Shown: positions 9,540-21,581 of the stretch, in pieces
How positions within the stretch are numbered: position 1 is the first letter of the stretch
Layout of the letters: every line of letters begins with the position of its first letter
DNA from: Actinophytocola sp.
Lineage (GTDB): Bacteria > Actinomycetota > Actinomycetes > Mycobacteriales > Pseudonocardiaceae
NCBI GenBank assembly: GCA_009379975.1
Contig: WHSS01000002.1
Coordinates: forward strand, 16,749-80,748
Length of the DNA stretch: 64,000 bases
Direction: 5' to 3'
Notes under the pieces: model-generated
What the model was told of the DNA's origin: nothing
The model's input: the letters and a program-made list of their open reading frames with translations, nothing else
Databases searched by the model: none
Translations under genes and position numbers: made by a program

Positions 9540-10439
9540 TTGACAGCTTCCTCAACCTTGCGGCGCACCGCCCTGGTGTGCGGCGCCGCGGCGGCGCTCG
9601 CCCTGACCGGGACGATCTCCGCGTCGGCGATCAGCTCCTACAACGCGACACCGGCACCGGAACGGACCGAGACCGGCGCTTTCATGGCGCTGTGGGACCG
9701 CGACGACGACGGCGTGGCCGACCGGTTCGACTGGGTCTGCAGTGGCGCGATGATCGACGACGACACGTTCCTGACCGCCGCGCACTGCACCGACAACTGG
9801 CCGGCGGGCACCCGGTTCTTCACCTCGCTCGAGCAGGACGTAGAAAGCTACCTCGGCCAGGCGGCCGAAGACGGGCTCACTCCCGACGAAACGGCACAGT
9901 GGTTCCTCGACGCGGGGTACGCGGTAGAAGGAGACACCCACCAGGATCCTGCCTACCCCGGCAACTCGGCCGACTCGCATGACATCGGCGTCATCGACTT
10001 CGCCGAGCGCGCGAGGACGCCCGCCGACGTATGGTCGTTCACGCCCGCCACGCTGCCCACCGCGGGACAGCTGAGCGAACTCGGCCCGCAAGGCCTGCGC
10101 GCCACGCCGTTCGTCGTCGCCGGATACGGCACTCAGGAGGCACAGCGCGGGCCGGGCGGTCACACCCACCCGGGCGGCGGCGTCCGCATGAAGGCGCCGG
10201 TGACCTTCGACGCGCTGAACAAGACCTGGGTGCGGCTGGCCATGACGGCGCCGCAGGGCAACGGTGGTGCGTGCTACGGAGACTCGGGCGGGCCGAACTT
10301 CGCCGAGATCGATGGCAGCCTCGTGCTCGCCGGAACCACGATCACCGGCGACGCGCCGTGCTACGCCACCAACGTGGCATACCGCATGGACACCCAGAGC
10401 GCCCGCGACTTCCTCGCACCGTTCGTCGCCCTGCCGTAA
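9540..10439 (+). CDS. Secreted trypsin-like (S1) serine protease
   Basis: TTG start with GGGAGA upstream; signal peptide LRRTALVCGAAAALALTGTISASA; LTAAHCTD (His), DIGVIDF (Asp), GDSGGP (Ser). Confidence 0.85.
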   Translation: MTASSTLRRTALVCGAAAALALTGTISASAISSYNATPAPERTETGAFMALWDRDDDGVADRFDWVCSGAMIDDDTFLTAAHCTDNWPAGTRFFTSLEQDVESYLGQAAEDGLTPDETAQWFLDAGYAVEGDTHQDPAYPGNSADSHDIGVIDFAERARTPADVWSFTPATLPTAGQLSELGPQGLRATPFVVAGYGTQEAQRGPGGHTHPGGGVRMKAPVTFDALNKTWVRLAMTAPQGNGGACYGDSGGPNFAEIDGSLVLAGTTITGDAPCYATNVAYRMDTQSARDFLAPFVALP

Positions 10440-10460
10440 CCCACCGCAGGTCCACCGCCT

Positions 10461-10502
10461 CCGCTGCTCGGGGTACATGTCGACATGTGCCCCGAGCAGC
10501 GG
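10461..10502. terminator. 42-bp near-perfect palindrome, candidate intrinsic terminator or operator
   Basis: ccgctgctcggggtacatgtcgacatgtgccccgagcagcgg; one T/G mismatch (10474/10489); 22 nt after protease stop. Confidence 0.7.
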
Positions 10503-10556
10503 CGTATGAGGCGAAATTCACGCGCACTCCGGCCTTGGTTTGGCTAGCGTGGCGGT

Positions 10557-11186
10557 ATGGCGTTGAACGAGTACGGCAGCTATCTGGTGCTGGTCGTCTT
10601 ACTTGTCATCGCGCCCGGCCCGGACACCATGGTCACCCTGAAGAACTCGCTGACCAGTGGCGGCCGCGGCGGCTTGCTGACCATCACTGGTGTCTTCGCG
10701 GGCAACGTGATCAACGGCAGCGCGGCCGCGCTCGGGCTCGGTGCCCTGATCGCGCACTCGCAACCGGTGTTCACCACGTTGCGCTGGTGCGGCGTCGTGT
10801 TTCTCTGCTACCTCGGCGTACAGGCGCTGCGCGGGGCATGGCGCGGCGAGTACAGCCCGGACGGGGCCACCGCCCGCGGCCGCCACAGCGGGTTCCGAAG
10901 CATGCGCGAAGGCTTCCTGTCCAACATCACCAATCCGAAGGTGCTGGTGATGTACCTTTCGGTGCTGCCGCAGTTCATCGACCCCGCCAGCACCTCGATG
11001 ATCGAAGCCCTCGCGCTGGCCAACCTCGTCGGTGTCTTCGGCGCGGTGTGGCTGCTACTGCTGCTGTTCTTCGTGCAGCGGGCGCGAGTCTGGCTGAACC
11101 GGCGAAGGGTGCGGCGCTCGATCGACGCCATGACCGGCACCGCGCTCGTCGGCTTCGGCCTCGCTCTCGCGGTTCCCAGCTCCTGA
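10557..11186 (+). CDS. LysE family translocator
   Basis: VLLVIAPGPDTMVTLKNSLTSGGRGGLLTITGVFAGNVINGSAAALGL. Confidence 0.85.
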   Translation: MALNEYGSYLVLVVLLVIAPGPDTMVTLKNSLTSGGRGGLLTITGVFAGNVINGSAAALGLGALIAHSQPVFTTLRWCGVVFLCYLGVQALRGAWRGEYSPDGATARGRHSGFRSMREGFLSNITNPKVLVMYLSVLPQFIDPASTSMIEALALANLVGVFGAVWLLLLLFFVQRARVWLNRRRVRRSIDAMTGTALVGFGLALAVPSS

Positions 11187-11198
11187 CCGCGGCCGTGA

Positions 11199-11277
11199 GC
11201 TGAAAGACGCCTTCAGTCCGCTGGACGGACTGAAAGGCCCACTCACTCCATTGAACGGACTGAAGGCGTCATTCAGC
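11199..11277. repeat. 79-bp palindromic intergenic repeat (GCTGAAAGACGCC family)
   Basis: gctgaaagacgccttcagtccgctggacggactgaaaggcccactcactccattgaacggactgaaggcgtcattcagc. Confidence 0.85.
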
Positions 11278-11283
11278 GCATGT

Positions 11284-11321
11284 GAGGACTTTGGTCCCCG
11301 CAGGTGAGGACTTTCGGCCCC
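11284..11321 (+). promoter_or_regulatory. Two tandem DevR/DosR-like boxes, 22 bp apart
   Basis: GAGGACTTTGGTCCCC (11284-11299) and GAGGACTTTCGGCCCC (11306-11321) resemble the GGGACTTNNGNCCC consensus; upstream of 11394 CDS. Confidence 0.45.
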
Positions 11322-11393
11322 TAACCTTCACCGCGTGTGCTCGAAGTGTTACGTGCCGAATTAAGGCGCCGCCTTTAGAGGAGCTGACACCAC

Positions 11394-13625
11394 ATGACCA
11401 TCATGGAGCCCAACGCCCCGGTCGCGGGAGAAAATCTGGCCCTCGACCTTGAGAAGACCACCGAAAGCGCCGCGGCAGGCATGGCAGAACCGCCTACCGA
11501 AGCCACGACGCAACCAGCAGAGCAGGCAGCCGATCCGAGCGCCGCGGCAGCGCCACCTGCCTTCGAAGAACTGCCCACCATGCCCGCGACAGCCGAAGAC
11601 GCAGTCCGGCAAGTCAACGGGCACGACACCGCCATCGAACCTGCCGCGCCCGTGGCGCCGATTCCTGGCCCTGTCCCGTTCCCGCTACCCAGGCGTCAGG
11701 CGAGCGGGCGCTACCGATCCCGGCCACTCGGCTATCAGCTCGAGCTCCGGGTCGACGTCGACGGCAAGCGGCCGCTGCGCAAGCTCAGCGGCGACTACTA
11801 CGCCATCTCCGGCTCGACCGTCACATACTTCGGTTCGTGGACCGTCGACGCCGTGAAGGTCACGACGACGTCGTCGACGATCACCGTCGTCGGCACCGCT
11901 CGCACCACGTGGTCGACCACCTTCACCGTCGCCAAGGTCACCATCCCCCGGGCGATGATCTTCCAGCCCGCGCCCCCGGCGACGCTGCGGTGGTTCACGT
12001 CCAGTGGCGCGGCCGGTGCCACCTACGTCTGCGGCTGGGAATCCGCGGCGTTCCGCACCGTTGAGTTGGAACAGGACTGCGAAACAGGCGTCACGCCGTT
12101 CGCCTCGTACGACACCGGATCGCTGACCAGCGGCGGGGCCGCCCGCACGCTGAGCACCGCCGGCGCCTACGACGAGGCGGGCGTGCAGATGCTCGATACC
12201 GGCGGCGCCAACGTGATCAACACGCCTGCCGGCCACCAGTGGACCAACGCCAGCCTGCATCACGCCATGCAGGCCCACTTCACGCGCTGGCAAGAACGGC
12301 CCCAGTACAAGATCTGGCTGCTGCACGCCAGGGCACACGAGTACGGCACCGGGCTGCGCGGCATCATGTTCGACCAGCAGGGCTTGCAACGGCAGGGCTG
12401 CGCGAGCTTCTACCAGATGATCTCGTCCGGTTCGGCGCAGGACAAGCGCGAGCAGCTCTACGTCAACGTCCACGAGCTCGGCCACTGCTTCAACCTCTAT
12501 CACTCGTTCCACAAGAGCTACATGAACCCGCCGTTGCCGAACCGGCCCGGCAGCCTGTCCTGGATGAACTATCCGCAGAACTACAACCCGGGCAGCGGCG
12601 CACCGGGCGGCCCGGCGGCGTTCTGGGCCGCGTTCCCGTTCCAGTTCGACAACCTCGAGCTCGCGCACCTGCGGCACGGCTTCCGCAACTCGGTGATCAT
12701 GGGCGGTAACCCGTTCGGCACCGGCGCCGCGCTCGAAGTGACCGACGAGTACCTCGACCGGGTGTCCGACACCAGTGGCCTGCGGCTGCGGATCGCCCCG
12801 GCCCAGCCCCGCTCACTGCTCGGCACACCCACGGTGCTGGAGATCAGCCTGATCGCCGAGCGCACCCAGCAGGTGCACGAGCGCGACCAGCTGCACCCCA
12901 AGTTCGGCTTCGTGCACCTGGCGATCAGCAGGCCGCGTGGCGACGTGGTGGCCCACCAGCCGCCGGTGCGTCACTGTGTCGACCCCGAGCTGGTTCTCAG
13001 CGGACACGACGCCAAGCTGCCGGTCAGCGCCTACATCGGCTACGACGCCGGCGTCGGCCAGATCTTCGAAGACCCGGGCACTTACCGGATCCGCGCGTCC
13101 TACGCGGCACCGGACGGCACCATCATCGTGTCCAACACCGCGACGGTGCGGGTCGTCGCACCCCGCACCCGGGCCGATGAAGAGGTCGGCGAACTCCTGC
13201 TGGGTGAGCAGGCGGGCATGGCGCTCACGCTGCTCGGCTCCGACTCGCCCTACCTCGCGGAGGGAACGGACGCCCTGGAGACCGTCGTCGCCGCACACGC
13301 CGAGCACCCCAGCGCCGTCTACGCACAGCTGGCACTCGGTATGAACGCGGCACGCCCCTTCACCGACGTCGACGCGGCGGGCAACGTGAACGTGCGCGGC
13401 CGCGACCTGGTGCGTGCCGACGCACTGCTCGGCGCCGCGATCGACTCGTCACGGGGTTCCGAAGGGCTCGACGACCTCACGGTGTATCAGGCGATGGACT
13501 ACCTCGCGAGCAGCCACGCCGCCGAGGGAGACGACACCACCGCCCGCGCCATGCGCGACGACGCGGCCCAGCTCGCCGAGTCGAAGAACGAACCGGATTC
13601 AGTGAGGCGATCTCTGGAAGAGTGA
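11394..13625 (+). CDS. Putative cytoplasmic zinc metallopeptidase (HExxH) with disordered N-terminus and C-terminal beta domain
   Basis: GAGGAG ribosome binding site; HELGHCFNLYH plus downstream SLSWMNYP (possible Met-turn); no signal peptide; 743 aa. Confidence 0.7.
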   Translation: MTIMEPNAPVAGENLALDLEKTTESAAAGMAEPPTEATTQPAEQAADPSAAAAPPAFEELPTMPATAEDAVRQVNGHDTAIEPAAPVAPIPGPVPFPLPRRQASGRYRSRPLGYQLELRVDVDGKRPLRKLSGDYYAISGSTVTYFGSWTVDAVKVTTTSSTITVVGTARTTWSTTFTVAKVTIPRAMIFQPAPPATLRWFTSSGAAGATYVCGWESAAFRTVELEQDCETGVTPFASYDTGSLTSGGAARTLSTAGAYDEAGVQMLDTGGANVINTPAGHQWTNASLHHAMQAHFTRWQERPQYKIWLLHARAHEYGTGLRGIMFDQQGLQRQGCASFYQMISSGSAQDKREQLYVNVHELGHCFNLYHSFHKSYMNPPLPNRPGSLSWMNYPQNYNPGSGAPGGPAAFWAAFPFQFDNLELAHLRHGFRNSVIMGGNPFGTGAALEVTDEYLDRVSDTSGLRLRIAPAQPRSLLGTPTVLEISLIAERTQQVHERDQLHPKFGFVHLAISRPRGDVVAHQPPVRHCVDPELVLSGHDAKLPVSAYIGYDAGVGQIFEDPGTYRIRASYAAPDGTIIVSNTATVRVVAPRTRADEEVGELLLGEQAGMALTLLGSDSPYLAEGTDALETVVAAHAEHPSAVYAQLALGMNAARPFTDVDAAGNVNVRGRDLVRADALLGAAIDSSRGSEGLDDLTVYQAMDYLASSHAAEGDDTTARAMRDDAAQLAESKNEPDSVRRSLEE

Positions 13626-13651
13626 GGGGTGTAGCCCGCCAAGGAGGTCCC

Positions 13652-13963
13652 GTGACCGAGACCAGCAGTCTCGCCGTTGAGCTCGCCGAGGGATTCGCCG
13701 ACGACGAGGTGGCCGTGCTCGTCGACGGTGAACAGGTGTGGCACCGCACCGGTGTCACCACTAACTACTCGGTAGGCCTGGCCGATGTCGTGCACCTGCC
13801 CCCGCCGCCCCACGAAGCCACGGTCGAGGTGCGAGTACGCGGGAAGGCCGACACCCAGCGGGTTGACGCGACATCGGCCGCGGGCGAGATCCGGCTGCGG
13901 GCTCGGCTCGACCCAGCGGGTTCGCTGGCGCTCGCCGAGGCGACGGAGGAGACGAGGTACTAG
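13652..13963 (+). CDS. Small protein, probable operon partner of the metallopeptidase
   Basis: AAGGAGGTCCC ribosome binding site and GTG start; VTETSSLAVELAEGFADDEVAVLVDGEQVWHRTGVTTNYSVGLADVVHLP...; 26 nt after upstream stop. Confidence 0.7.
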   Translation: MTETSSLAVELAEGFADDEVAVLVDGEQVWHRTGVTTNYSVGLADVVHLPPPPHEATVEVRVRGKADTQRVDATSAAGEIRLRARLDPAGSLALAEATEETRY

Positions 13964-14011
13964 GCCGTGTCTTACGGATCCGTGATCGCGGTATTCGCGC
14001 CCAGATGGTCG

Positions 14012-15283
14012 CTAAGCGCGGTCGGGCGCGTGCTCGACGCGTTCGATGTGGGCGCCGAGCCGGTTGAGGTTCTCCACGAAATGCGGGTAGCCGCGGTCGA
14101 TGTGGAAGACATCCCAGACCTCGGTGGTGCCCTCCGCGCACAGTCCGGCCAGCACCAGGCCGGCGCCCGCGCGGATATCCGACGCCCACACCGGGGCGCT
14201 GGACAGTCGCTCGACGCCCCGGACCACCGCGTGGTGGCCGTCGGTGCGCGCGTCCGCTCCCAGCCGGACCATCTCGTCGATGAACCGGAACCGTGCCTCG
14301 TAGACGTTCTCGGTGATCATCGAGGTGCCATCGGAGATCGCCGAGAGCGTGACGGCGAACGGTTGCAGGTCGGTCGCGAAACCCGGGTACGGCAGCGTGA
14401 CGAAGTCCACCGCCTTCGGCCGGTCGTGCTGCACGATGCGAAACGCGTCGTCGTAAGTGGTGACATCGGCCCCGGCGACCCGCAGCTTCTCCAGGACCAG
14501 GTCGAGGTGGTGCGGGTTCACGCCGCGCACCGTGATGTCCCCGCGGGTCGTCGCCGCGGCGAAGGCCCAGGTGGCGCCCACGATCCGGTCACCGATGACC
14601 TGGTGCGTGGTCGGCCGCAGCTCATCGACGCCCTGCACGGTCAGCGTGGAGGTGCCCGCCCCCTCGATCTGCGCGCCCATCCGCTGCAGCATCAGGCAGA
14701 TGTCGATGATCTCCGGCTCGCGCGCGGCGTTGTCGATCACCGTGGTGCCCTTCGCGAGCACCGCGGCCATCAGGATGTTCTCGGTCGCCCCGACGCTGGG
14801 GAAGTCCAGCCAGATCTGCGCCCCGTGCAAGCCGGTCGCTTCCGCGACCACACAGCCGTGCGCGATCTCGCTGCTGGCGCCGAGCTTGCGTAGCCCGTTC
14901 TGGTGCATATCGAGCGGCCGGGAGCCGATGGCGTCGCCACCCGGCAGCGCCACGACCGCACGCTTGAGCCTGCCGACCAGCGGACCGAGGACACAGACGG
15001 AGGCGCGCAGCTTGCCCATCGCCGCCGAGTCGGCGCGGTGGGAGAGCTCGGCGGGCGTCGTGATGGTCGCCACGTCTCCCTCCAGCACGACCTCGCAGCC
15101 GACGCTGCGCAGCACATCGGCCATCAACGGAACGTCCAGGATCGTGGGGCAGTTGGTGATCGTGGTGGTGCCCTCGGCCAGCAGAGCGGCCGCCATCAGT
15201 TTGAGCACGCTGTTCTTCGCGCCGACAACCTGTACTTCGCCGGCAAGGCGTGCTCCGCCGGTAACGTCGAAGTGTTCCGTCAT
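14012..15283 (-). CDS. murA: UDP-N-acetylglucosamine 1-carboxyvinyltransferase, Asp-type active-site loop
   Basis: [45 protein letters not shown] loop (Asp where E. coli has Cys115). Confidence 0.95.
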   Translation of the reverse strand: MTEHFDVTGGARLAGEVQVVGAKNSVLKLMAAALLAEGTTTITNCPTILDVPLMADVLRSVGCEVVLEGDVATITTPAELSHRADSAAMGKLRASVCVLGPLVGRLKRAVVALPGGDAIGSRPLDMHQNGLRKLGASSEIAHGCVVAEATGLHGAQIWLDFPSVGATENILMAAVLAKGTTVIDNAAREPEIIDICLMLQRMGAQIEGAGTSTLTVQGVDELRPTTHQVIGDRIVGATWAFAAATTRGDITVRGVNPHHLDLVLEKLRVAGADVTTYDDAFRIVQHDRPKAVDFVTLPYPGFATDLQPFAVTLSAISDGTSMITENVYEARFRFIDEMVRLGADARTDGHHAVVRGVERLSSAPVWASDIRAGAGLVLAGLCAEGTTEVWDVFHIDRGYPHFVENLNRLGAHIERVEHAPDRA

Positions 15284-15447
15284 GCTCAGCGTTGTCCCTC
15301 TCGTCGACGTTCGGCCGCAATCAGTCATCGACTGCGGCGACGCGGCAATCGTAGGTGAGTCGGCCGCTCCGCTCCGGTGCGCCCTAGCCCCACGGGGTGA
15401 ACGGGCGGCGCCGATCCTGCTCGGCATGCACCACGTAAAGTGCACCT

Positions 15448-16020
15448 ATGGCAGTGCGGATCAATCGGGTGTACACCAAGGTCGGCGACAGCGGGTCGAC
15501 CGCCCTCGGCGACGGCTCACGGGTGCCGAAGTCATCGCCGAGAATCGGAGCATTCGCCGATGTCGACGAGACCAACTCGGTCATCGGCGTCGCGCTCGCG
15601 CTCGGCGAGCTTTCCGACGAGGTGACCGAGGTGCTGCTGGCCGTGCAGAACGACCTGTTCGACGTCGGTGCCGACCTGTGCGCCCCGGTGGTCGACAATC
15701 CCCCGTACCCACCCCTGCGTGTCACCGAGGCCTACGTCGAACGGCTCGAAGGCTGGTGCGACGACTTCAACGAGCGCCTGCCGAAGCTGACCTCGTTCGT
15801 GCTGCCCGGCGGCACGAAGGGCGCCGCCCTGTTGCACCAGGCCCGCACGGTGGCGCGGCGCGCCGAACGCAGCGGATGGCTGCTGATGGACTCCGACGCC
15901 GAGCGCACCAACGTGCTGGCGGTGCGCTACCTGAACCGGTTGTCGGATCTGCTGTTCATCCTGGCCAGGGTGGCCAACCCGGACGGCGACGTGCTCTGGC
16001 GGCCCGGCGGCGACCGATAG
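15448..16020 (+). CDS. PduO-type cob(I)yrinic acid a,c-diamide adenosyltransferase
   Basis: VYTKVGDSGSTALGDGSRVPKSSPRIGAFADVDETNSVIG; FVLPGGTKGAALLHQARTVARRAER. Confidence 0.92.
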   Translation: MAVRINRVYTKVGDSGSTALGDGSRVPKSSPRIGAFADVDETNSVIGVALALGELSDEVTEVLLAVQNDLFDVGADLCAPVVDNPPYPPLRVTEAYVERLEGWCDDFNERLPKLTSFVLPGGTKGAALLHQARTVARRAERSGWLLMDSDAERTNVLAVRYLNRLSDLLFILARVANPDGDVLWRPGGDR

Positions 16021-16029
16021 GCGGCGACC

Positions 16030-16395
16030 TCACGGGGTGCGCAGGTCCGACACCATGAACGGCGTGCCCTGCTGGCAGAACGAGCTGACTTCCTGGGTGA
16101 GGTGACCGGTCACCTCGACCTCGGTCCCCGGCGGCACATCGCGGGCGCCGACGAGTAGGTACTCCTTGCCATCCGCGCGCAGGATCAGGCAGCCGGCTTC
16201 GACGCCCTCCGCCACTTTCCCGCGCAGCGTCTGTGTGCCTTCCGAAGGCGGGGCGTCCTCGGTCGGCTGTGAGGAGGCCGGAGCGCTGGTCTCCGGGGTG
16301 CCCGGCTGCTCCGGTTCACCCGACTCGGCGCATGCCGCCATGAGCAGTGCGGCACTCAGCAACACCCCGGCACTCCAGTTCCGCACGGCACTCAC
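16030..16395 (-). CDS. Small lipoprotein, unknown function
   Basis: GTG start after GGAGAG; lipobox LLMAAC; 121 aa. Confidence 0.65.
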   Translation of the reverse strand: MSAVRNWSAGVLLSAALLMAACAESGEPEQPGTPETSAPASSQPTEDAPPSEGTQTLRGKVAEGVEAGCLILRADGKEYLLVGARDVPPGTEVEVTGHLTQEVSSFCQQGTPFMVSDLRTP

Positions 16396-16452
16396 CTCTC
16401 CGGTTGCCTGCCCGCTGGGCGGCTCGCTCAAACCGTACTGGGGCGAACTGGG

Positions 16453-16498
16453 GTCGTGAGTGATTAAGCCTGCGGGAGCAAGGACTTTCACGCACGAC
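16453..16498. repeat. ~46-bp palindromic repeat (GTCGTG family)
   Basis: gtcgtgagtgattaagcctgcgggagcaaggactttcacgcacgac. Confidence 0.8.
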
Positions 16499-16517
16499 GA
16501 TGGCGGCTCGCACCACC

Positions 16518-16952
16518 CTAGCTCGCCCGCGGCACCTGCCTGCCTGGCGGGGCGGACTCCAACCAGGAAAGGAACCCGGTGAGCGGGCCGGCGGCCATCG
16601 CGATTTCAAGCGGATCACCGGTGCTGGACTCGCACCGCAGCACCGTCGCGCCCACGGGCAGCGCATAGACCTCCGGCCCGGTCGGCTCCCGGCGGTCGGC
16701 GATTTCGAGGTCATCCCGGTTGAGCACCTTGTCCGGCCCCCGGCGCAAGCTCATCACGCGGTACCAGACGAACTGCTCGCCCTGGTATCGCCCGATGCCC
16801 AGATGCCAGCCGAGATCGGCCTGCTGGGCGTTCCAGCGCAGCGCGACGTTGATCCCGCCGAGCTTGAGTACCTTGCGCCACCGGAACGCGCCCCAGATGA
16901 AGACGACACTGACCGCGGCCAGGAGCCCGATGATCACCAAGGTGATTTCCAC
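16518..16952 (-). CDS. DUF2550-like membrane protein downstream of atpC
   Basis: VEITLVIIGLLAAVSVVFIWGAFRWRKVLKLGGINVALRWN...GWHLGIGRYQGEQFVWYRV; conserved position next to atpC. Confidence 0.75.
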   Translation of the reverse strand: MEITLVIIGLLAAVSVVFIWGAFRWRKVLKLGGINVALRWNAQQADLGWHLGIGRYQGEQFVWYRVMSLRRGPDKVLNRDDLEIADRREPTGPEVYALPVGATVLRCESSTGDPLEIAMAAGPLTGFLSWLESAPPGRQVPRAS

Positions 16953-16977
16953 TCGCGCGCTCCTGACCGCTGCTAGT

Positions 16978-17343
16978 TCAAGCCGACTGGCCCGCGGCGC
17001 GCAATCGTGCGCCCGCTCTGGCGCGCTCGTCCTCGTCGCCCTGGGCGAACTCCTTCTTGGCCTTTTCGACGTCGACTTCTTCGCCGAGTTCGGCCGATTC
17101 GGCGAGCACACTCACGGTATCCGCGGTAACGGACAAGAACCCGCCGTGGACGGCCGCCCCGACGTGTTCACCTTCGGTCGTGGTGATCGAGACCACACCG
17201 CCCTCGACAAGCTGACCAAGAACCGGCTCGTGACCAGGCAAGATGCCGATCTCACCCTCGGCGGTCTGGGCGACAACGAACGTTGCCTTGCCCGACCACA
17301 GCCGACGCTCTACGGCGACCAGCTCGACGGTCATCTCAGCCAC
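16978..17343 (-). CDS. atpC: F1Fo ATP synthase epsilon subunit
   Basis: [42 protein letters not shown]; operon context. Confidence 0.93.
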   Translation of the reverse strand: MAEMTVELVAVERRLWSGKATFVVAQTAEGEIGILPGHEPVLGQLVEGGVVSITTTEGEHVGAAVHGGFLSVTADTVSVLAESAELGEEVDVEKAKKEFAQGDEDERARAGARLRAAGQSA

Positions 17344-17440
17344 GTGGTACTCCTTCGCACAACGTCCTTCTCAGAGTCTAAATGGTGCGCCAGCGCCCCC
17401 GCACCGCCACGGCGCTACACGGGGGTCGTCGCCGCCAGAC

Positions 17441-18880
<1,440 letters not shown>

Positions 18881-19867
18881 TTACTCATCACTTCCTGCTG
18901 CGGCCAGCGCGTCCGCGCCACCGACGATTTCGCTGATCTCCTGGGTGATCTGGGCCTGACGAGCCTGGTTCATCTCCCGCGTGAGGGTGTTGACCAGCTC
19001 GTTCGCGTTGTCCGACGCCGCCTTCATGGCCGTTCTGCGTGCCGCCAGCTCGGAGGCCGCCGCATCCAGCAACGCCGCGAAGATGCGGGTGTTGATGTAC
19101 TTCGGCAGCAATGCCCCGAGCAGCTGCTCGGCGTTCGGCTCGAAGTCATACATCGACCGCAGCTCCGGCACCCCGGGCGTGGCCTCGGCCTCGACGTACT
19201 CCACCTCGAGCGGAGCGATCCGCTTGGCCATCGGCACCTGGCTGAGCATGGAACGGAACTCGGTGTAGACGATGTGCAGCTCGTCGACCCCGAGCACGCC
19301 GTCGGCACCCGCGGCCTCACTCCCGGCGCCCTTGGGCTCGGGGTGGTGGGTGGGAACACGATTGTCATCCGCACCGGCCAGGAACAGGCTGACCATCGTG
19401 TTGCCTGCTTCCGACGCGTTGACGTAGTGCGGCTGGTCGGAGAACCCGGTCCAGCTGCCCGCCAGCTCACGACCGCGGAACTTGTAGTAGTTCAGACCCT
19501 TGCCGCCGATCACGTAGACCACCGGCTCCTTGCCCTGCTCACGCAGCAGCGACAGGAGCTCCTCGGTCGCCCGCAGCACGTTGGCGTTGTAGCCACCGCA
19601 CAGCCCCTTGTCACTGGTGACCACCAGCACGGCGGCCCGGTGCGGGTTCTCCCGCTCGGTGAGCAGCGGGTTGTCCAGGTTGGCCGCCGCGGTGGCCAGC
19701 TCGGAGAGCACCTTGGTGATCTCCTCCGAGTACGGCCGGGATGCCTGCACCCGCGCCTGCGCCTTGGCGATGCGGGACGTGGCGATCAGTTCCATCGCCT
19801 TGGTGATCTTGCCGATGGACTTGGTCGCCTTGACCCGAGCTCGGAGTTCGCGGAGTTGTGCGCCCAT
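18881..19867 (-). CDS. atpG: F1Fo ATP synthase gamma subunit
   Basis: [36 protein letters not shown]; operon context. Confidence 0.97.
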   Translation of the reverse strand: MGAQLRELRARVKATKSIGKITKAMELIATSRIAKAQARVQASRPYSEEITKVLSELATAAANLDNPLLTERENPHRAAVLVVTSDKGLCGGYNANVLRATEELLSLLREQGKEPVVYVIGGKGLNYYKFRGRELAGSWTGFSDQPHYVNASEAGNTMVSLFLAGADDNRVPTHHPEPKGAGSEAAGADGVLGVDELHIVYTEFRSMLSQVPMAKRIAPLEVEYVEAEATPGVPELRSMYDFEPNAEQLLGALLPKYINTRIFAALLDAAASELAARRTAMKAASDNANELVNTLTREMNQARQAQITQEISEIVGGADALAAAGSDE

Positions 19868-19881
19868 AGTTAGTTACCCGG

Positions 19882-21522
19882 TCACTTCTTCGGTGCGGGC
19901 TTGGCGACCTTCACAGTCTCCTGCCCGACCTTCTCGGCGTCCATGGCCGCTGCGTCCGCCTCGACCAGCGACTTGCCCTCAGCGGTCATGAACCCCTTCT
20001 TGAAGTCGTTGGCCGCGGCCACCACGCGCTCGGCGTTCTCGTCGCTCCACTTCCCGGTGTCCCGGACCTCCGCGAGAATGCCCTCGTGCTTGTGCCGGAT
20101 GTGCTCCACGAGCTCGTTGTTGAACCGGCGGACGTCCTCGTTGGGCACCGTGTCGAAGTGACCGTTGGTGCCCAGGAACACCGTGACGACCTGCTCCTCG
20201 ACCGCAACCGGCGAGTACTCGCGCTGTTTGAGCACCTCGTACAGGCGCGCTCCGCGCTCCAGCTGGGACTTGGACGCGGCGTCGAGGTCGGAAGCGAACG
20301 CGGCGAACGCCTCCAGCTCTCGGTACTGCGACAGGTCGATACGCAGCGAACCCGCAACCGTTTTCATGGCCTTGACCTGCGCGTCGCCACCGACACGCGA
20401 CACCGAGATACCGACGTCGATGGCCGGGCGCTGGCCCGCGTTGAACAGGTCCGACTGGAAGAAGCACTGGCCGTCGGTGATCGAGATGACGTTGGTAGGG
20501 ATATAGGCCGAAACGTCGTTCGCCTTGGTCTCGATGATCGGCAGCCCGGTCAGCGATCCGGCACCCAGCTCGTCCGACAGCTTCGCGCAACGCTCCAGCA
20601 GCCGTGAGTGCAAGTAGAAGACATCGCCGGGGAACGCCTCACGGCCCGGCGGGCGACGCAGCAGCAGCGAGATCGCACGGTAGGCCTCGGCCTGCTTGGT
20701 CAGGTCATCGAAGATGATCAGGACGTGCTTGCCCTGGTACATCCAGTGCTGGCCGATGGCCGAACCGGTGTAGGGGGCCAGCCACTTGAAGCCGGCGGAG
20801 TCCGACGCCGGGGCGGCGACGATGGTGGTGTAGTCCATCGCGCCGTGATCCTCGAGGGTCTTCTTGACCCCGGCGATGGTGGAGCCCTTCTGGCCGATCG
20901 CGACGTAGATGCAGCGGACCTGCTTCTGTGGGTCGCCGGAGGCCCAGTTTTCCTTCTGGTTGATGATCGTGTCCACGCAGACGGCGGTCTTACCGGTCTT
21001 GCGGTCCCCAATGATCAGCTGGCGCTGGCCGCGGCCGATCGGGGTCATCGCGTCGATGGCGGTGATACCGGTCTGCAGCGGCTCCGACACCGGCTGACGC
21101 TGCACGACGGACGCCGCCTGCACCTCCAGCGCGCGACGGCCTTCCGATGCGATCTCGCCGAGGCCGTCGATCGGCTTACCCAGCGGGTCGACCACGCGAC
21201 CGAGGTAGCCGTCGCCGATCGGCACCGACAGGATCTGGCCGGTCCGCTTGACCTCCTGACCCTCCTCGACCGACTCGAAGTCACCGAGGATCGCGACACC
21301 GATGGATCGCGCGTCGAGGTTCAGTGCGACGCCGAGCACCCCGCCGGGGAATTCCAGCAGCTCGTTGGCCATCGCCGAGGGAAGGCCCTCGACGTGCGCG
21401 ATGCCGTCACCGGCGTCACTGACGACGCCGACCTCTTCCCGGCTCACGTCCGGTGAGTAACTCGAGACATAAGTCTCGATCGCACTGCGAATCTCATCCG
21501 AGGAGATCGTCAGCTCCGCCAT
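19882..21522 (-). CDS. atpA: F1Fo ATP synthase alpha subunit
   Basis: [19 protein letters not shown]; operon context. Confidence 0.98.
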   Translation of the reverse strand: MAELTISSDEIRSAIETYVSSYSPDVSREEVGVVSDAGDGIAHVEGLPSAMANELLEFPGGVLGVALNLDARSIGVAILGDFESVEEGQEVKRTGQILSVPIGDGYLGRVVDPLGKPIDGLGEIASEGRRALEVQAASVVQRQPVSEPLQTGITAIDAMTPIGRGQRQLIIGDRKTGKTAVCVDTIINQKENWASGDPQKQVRCIYVAIGQKGSTIAGVKKTLEDHGAMDYTTIVAAPASDSAGFKWLAPYTGSAIGQHWMYQGKHVLIIFDDLTKQAEAYRAISLLLRRPPGREAFPGDVFYLHSRLLERCAKLSDELGAGSLTGLPIIETKANDVSAYIPTNVISITDGQCFFQSDLFNAGQRPAIDVGISVSRVGGDAQVKAMKTVAGSLRIDLSQYRELEAFAAFASDLDAASKSQLERGARLYEVLKQREYSPVAVEEQVVTVFLGTNGHFDTVPNEDVRRFNNELVEHIRHKHEGILAEVRDTGKWSDENAERVVAAANDFKKGFMTAEGKSLVEADAAAMDAEKVGQETVKVAKPAPKK

Positions 21523-21581
21523 GTCGTTCCCGCTCTCACTTCTCGTCTGCCACTTGCAAAAGTAGTTGTGTGTTGGGCTGT

